Below are positions 60,364 to 64,000 of a stretch of DNA of 64,000 nt, piece by piece. Position numbers and translations under genes: made by a program. Each line of letters starts with the position of its first letter. Position 1 is the first letter of the stretch. The notes under the pieces were generated by a model, which was given only the letters and a program-made list of their open reading frames with translations, was not told where the DNA came from and ran no database searches. This stretch comes from Hydractinia symbiolongicarpus (taxonomy: Eukaryota; Cnidaria; Hydrozoa; Anthoathecata; Hydractiniidae): positions 32,307,501-32,371,500 of the forward strand of contig NC_079875.1 in NCBI RefSeq assembly GCF_029227915.1, given 5' to 3'.

Positions 60364-61668
60364 CTACACCAAACTATTATGGGTTAATTGTTTCGGGCAA
60401 ATTAAAGTTTTCATTCGCACCAGCATAAAAATGGCTTGACATAAAACAATACATATATACACTAAAGTCACAAACGGCATCCAGTCGAAAAGCCACGGTG
60501 ATAACATTAGTGCACATAGGAAGCCTGCTCTCCCAAATGACACGCGAGTGCTTTCTGCAAGTGCTTGTTTACTAGGTGGCGACATGAGTGCTAATGTATT
60601 AATAACAAATATGCCATCACAAACGCCTAACCCTGCTAAACTTACACCATAAATAATCGTGCCCGTCATTTTTACGTATGCATTTAGCGGTAAGAAGTAA
60701 TATAGCAGGTATACACCCAAAACTCCACAAAACGATAAATTCCCCAGCACTGAAATATAAAAGATTTGAGAATTCGAAGTTCTAATTATCGAAAAAATGA
60801 TCAACACAATTACGCTGATTAATCCTGACGTCATCATCATCATGTTCATTTCTGTTACTGATTCACGACGCACTTCTATTATCAATAACGGTAACCACAT
60901 CTCAACTGCGCCATAGAAGTATTTCCCGAAAAAGGATAAGATCAGTATAAAGCCAACATCTACATGAGAGCATAAACCACACCAAGATACGTCTCTTTTT
61001 GTTTCTTGGTCAGCCCTTGTCTTGTTGATACGGTATATGTTCGAAACGTCATATAATGCTATGTAAGATAAAACGGCGAGGCTACTCATCAAGACAACTG
61101 TCAACAATCCGCAGAAATTCTCGTAGCGAATATTTAAAGCACTAAGCCAAATATTCACGGACTCAAATGTCAACATGACACCAGGACCAATAATAAATCC
61201 AGCATTATAAAGACTGTAGAACAAAGAAAACTTTTTTTTTATGACAGAACTTGGATAACACTTGGCTGTTTCTGCTGATGTGATGGGTATTAGTGCACCA
61301 CCTACACCGGCAATAAACCGCCCTAAAACTGGCAACCAAGGGGAGAAAGGCATTACATAAACAATACTTCCAATAACCATTAACATATTCACGCAAATAA
61401 ATGTTTTGCGCACACTTCCTCTTTGGTCGATGTATTTTCCAAGAATGATAGACATGACTATCGCGGAAATGTGGTACGAAGAACATATGGCTAAATAAAA
61501 ATATTTTGGATTTTTAGGTTTGATCATGCTTTTAAGGTATGGCCAGACGGATATGAATGATGAGCTATAGTCGATGCCGATACAGAAACACTGTAATGAA
61601 AAAATGATGGTCATCCAATGTCTCTTTCTTTTCCACTGTTGTAGTTCCGTTTCACTAAATGTGACCAT
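60364..61668 (-). CDS. Major facilitator superfamily transporter (DHA1/MFSD8-like), single exon
   Basis: 434 codons without intron. About twelve hydrophobic segments; the loop 2-3 region GKYIDQRGSVRK matches the MFS A-motif (G-x-x-x-D-x-x-G-x-R-K) and LGRFIAGVGGALIPITSAE matches the motif in helix 4. SVWPYLKSM near the first helix resembles MFSD8-type proteins. A membrane transporter of small molecules, perhaps lysosomal; substrate unknown. The ATG at 61668 is preceded by CTTTAG|AT, so a 5' UTR intron is possible. An intact, intronless gene amid transposon debris and intron-rich neighbours could be an old retrocopy. Confidence 0.85.
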   Translation of the reverse strand: MVTFSETELQQWKRKRHWMTIIFSLQCFCIGIDYSSSFISVWPYLKSMIKPKNPKYFYLAICSSYHISAIVMSIILGKYIDQRGSVRKTFICVNMLMVIGSIVYVMPFSPWLPVLGRFIAGVGGALIPITSAETAKCYPSSVIKKKFSLFYSLYNAGFIIGPGVMLTFESVNIWLSALNIRYENFCGLLTVVLMSSLAVLSYIALYDVSNIYRINKTRADQETKRDVSWCGLCSHVDVGFILILSFFGKYFYGAVEMWLPLLIIEVRRESVTEMNMMMMTSGLISVIVLIIFSIIRTSNSQIFYISVLGNLSFCGVLGVYLLYYFLPLNAYVKMTGTIIYGVSLAGLGVCDGIFVINTLALMSPPSKQALAESTRVSFGRAGFLCALMLSPWLFDWMPFVTLVYICIVLCQAIFMLVRMKTLICPKQLTHNSLV

Positions 61669-62160
61669 ATCTAAAGTAAAACAAAATTATCTCGTTTCAA
61701 TGAAAATAATTAAGTTTTTATTGCAATAATCTTGTCGAGGTATTTGCATTGCAAGTCTAAAATGTTTGACAGCTGAACAAACTACGAAATATGTCTGCCA
61801 AACAACAATTTAAAGTCATGCTGATAAAAAATTAACAAAAAGCTTGATGGCTTGAAGATTTTCGCAATTTATATTAACCAGTAAGCACAAGGCCAACGTG
61901 GTCACATACATTACTTTTTTAAATAACTTAAGAATAAAATATTTGTTTGGGCGAGTGAAACCATATTCTCAAAACATTAAAAAAGTTGAGGGTTATTTCT
62001 CTTTTATAATGTACAGTGGCGTAAAAAATGTATACACAAAAACCACCATTATGTATGGCTTTCTGGTTGTGCACATAAATATAGTTACAAAACTAATTAT
62101 TTAATATGCTTAAAATATATAAATATAATATTAACTTACTTATAAGAACAAGATGTTTTT
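61669..62160. other. Intergenic
   Basis: Upstream of the MFS gene; may hold its promoter and first untranslated exon. No coding evidence seen. Confidence 0.4.
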
Positions 62161-62348
62161 TCTGAAATATGTTCAGAATTGACTAGACGCAAACGCAGGG
62201 CTACTTTTAAATAAAAATATTATAATAATGGAAAGAGCTGATTGATTAAAATTAGCAAAAACCAAAAAACAAAACAAACAAACAAAAAAAACAAGAACAA
62301 AACAAGCAATGTTAAACTCAAGAGTTGTTGTGATAGTTGCAAAATAGG

Positions 62349-64000
62349 TTATGCATTCCATAATTTGTTGATCAGTTTGTCTTTCAATTTCTTGAAAAAC
62401 AGACTTTTATTATTTATATTTAATAGATCTGTGCAATATGTGTTCCAATTTAAAGAGCATAAATATGAAACTTTTTTATATTTAGTTTGATGTGGAATGT
62501 GGAAATTATGTGCACGACGAGTAATGTGATAATGGTTTTTAAGACAAAATAATTTTTTTAGGTTGTTAGGTAACGTATTGTTATAAAAAGCATATGCAAT
62601 CTTGCAGGTTTCCATGATCAGGAGACCATCAAAGTTGAGGATTTTAGTTTCAAATAGAATGTTATTAATATTTTTGTTTGTATTGTATGTCATCAATTTA
62701 ATACATTTCTTTACTCCATTTAAAACTTGAGTTTTAACTGATGATCTACCTAAAGCCCAGAGTGTGATGCCATAAGTAATATGAGATTGGATAAAACTGA
62801 AATATATTTGACGAATTGACCTTAAAGGGAGTACAAATCTTAATTTACAATTTATACCAATGCCTTGTCTGATTTTAGAGTTAACATAAGATAATTGATG
62901 GGTCCATTTTAGGCTATCATCTATCCTCAGACCAAGATAACTTACAAATGGTTTTTGTTGTATAGATTCTCCAGATATAGAGATTTTTATAGTTTTATCA
63001 TATTCCAGTCTACCACAAAAATATAGACAGTTTGACTTATAAAAGGCTATTGTCGTCAGCAAACAGTGTATAATGAAGTGTTTTTGATGAATTAGTTATA
63101 TCATCAATATATATTAAGAAAAGTAATGGTCCCAAGACAGAACCCTGAGGTACACCACATTTAATTAACTTGGGGTTAGATAGTGCTCCTGCAACAGAAA
63201 CACATTGTTTTCTGTTAAATAAATAGGAAGAAAACCAGTTCAGTGGTCCTCTTATCCCATAATGTTTTAGTTTTTGTAGTAGTATTTGATGATCAACAGT
63301 ATCAAATGCTTTTGCAAAGTCTAGAAAAATTGCACAAGACAATTCTTTACTTTCCATTGCTTCGGTAACTTTTGATAATAAGTCATGCACAGCAAAACTA
63401 GTAGAACTATTTTCTCTGAATCCATACTGGCTAGATGTGAGCACTTTATTCATGTTAAGGAAGTTTAAAAGACATTTGCACATTAGCTTTTTAATTAATT
63501 TATCAAAAATTGGTAGAACAGAAATGGGTCTATAATTTCTTGCTTCAAAGCGTGAGTTACCTTTATACAAGGGTGTTATTTTTGCAAGTTTTAGTTTATC
63601 TGGAAAGATTCCTGTTGAAAAGGACTTATTAATTATTATACTTAGTGGTTCACTAATGATAGTTTTAATGTCTTTAATGACATTGATAGGAAAGTTGTAA
63701 ATGTCAGATGCTTTTTTCCCATTAAATGACCCTAGTAGATCCTCCACTTCACATTTGGTAACTGGTGCTATATAGAAGCTTGTGCCAATTTGATTTTCAA
63801 GGTAAGAAGTAAAATCTCTCTTTGTAGTTTGTTTTGGAAGTTTTTTAATGAGAGATGGAGCAACATTTACAAAGTATGAATTTAGCTGTTCTGCGATATC
63901 GGTTGGATTATTATATGTTTTCCCATTGGAGATGATAAGATTTGGTGATTCATCTTTTACCTGTTTGCAATTAATAATTTGGTTGACTCCCTTCCAGAAC
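62349..64000 (-). pseudogene. LINE reverse transcriptase, runs off right edge
   Basis: Open from the window edge (64000) to 63037: FWKGVNQIINC linker, RNYRPISVLPIFDKLIKK, SSQYGFREN, FLDFAKAFDTVDHQILL, CGVPQGSVLGPLLFLIYIDD and LFADDNSLL, with the catalytic FADD box. The frame then shifts to a second open frame (63062-62349) with SYLGLRIDDSLKWTHQ, RQIYFSFIQSHITYGITLWA and a long C-terminal part ending at a TAA. About 35 residues normally found after FADD are missing at the shift, so this copy carries an internal deletion. The endonuclease half lies outside the window. Confidence 0.85.

Overview
This window is eukaryotic nuclear DNA, AT-rich, with short exons, canonical GT-AG introns and a heavy load of transposable elements. 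The gene content (TRIM-NHL, UACA/RAI14-type ankyrin coiled-coil protein, PEX12, dimeric dihydrodiol dehydrogenase, M6P-receptor-like MRH protein, Kunitz and conodipine-type PLA2 secreted proteins) fits an early-branching animal. A cnidarian, perhaps a hydrozoan, is my best guess, but that is inference from gene style and not proven by any single marker. No rRNA, tRNA, CRISPR or operon structure was seen.

Layout. 1-3.3 kb: no firm gene. 3.35-8.97 kb (-): 23-exon ankyrin/coiled-coil gene of the UACA/RAI14 type; exon phases close perfectly to 686 codons. 9-14.8 kb: no firm gene, some repeats. 14.8-18.4 kb (-): two-exon leucine-rich-repeat protein whose intron holds a 19-bp minisatellite. 19.1-20.7 kb (-): secreted protein with two Kunitz domains and a His/Asp-rich tail. 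22.2-22.8 kb (-): 3' exons of an unrecognised single-pass membrane protein. 24.5-25.1 and 27.3-28.1 kb (+): tandem pair of secreted conodipine-like phospholipase A2 genes whose second exons are almost identical. 28.4-29.7 kb (-): PEX12. 29.9-35.65 kb (-): dihydrodiol dehydrogenase with a Ty3/Gypsy fragment in its second intron and an apparent small frameshifting deletion in exon 1. 35.7-39 kb: repeats. 39.1-42.3 kb (-): TRIM-NHL gene. 43.2-45.7 kb (-): MRH/M6PR-like receptor, 5' end not found. 45.9-46.6 kb: piggyBac-type MITE with a run of 29 G. 48.65-64 kb: graveyard of mobile elements (piggyBac transposase fossil, Penelope-like GIY-YIG fragment, a protease-integrase retroelement relic, RTE-like and other LINE fragments, two DNA-transposon-like insertions), containing one intact single-exon MFS transporter gene (60.4-61.7 kb, -).

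The genes do not form a common pathway. PEX12 and DHDH are adjacent on one strand about 220 bp apart. Kunitz and PLA2 genes are both secreted and may belong to a secretory or venom repertoire, which is only an inference. A short non-autonomous Helitron family (5' TC, 3' hairpin plus CTAG, inserted between A and T) has several copies between 12.4 and 26.8 kb. No clearly new multi-gene system was found; the most unusual items are the gene-conversion-like PLA2 pair, the Kunitz/His-Asp protein, the perfect 97-bp inverted repeat at the Gypsy fragment, and the palindrome-rich MITE at 57.1 kb.
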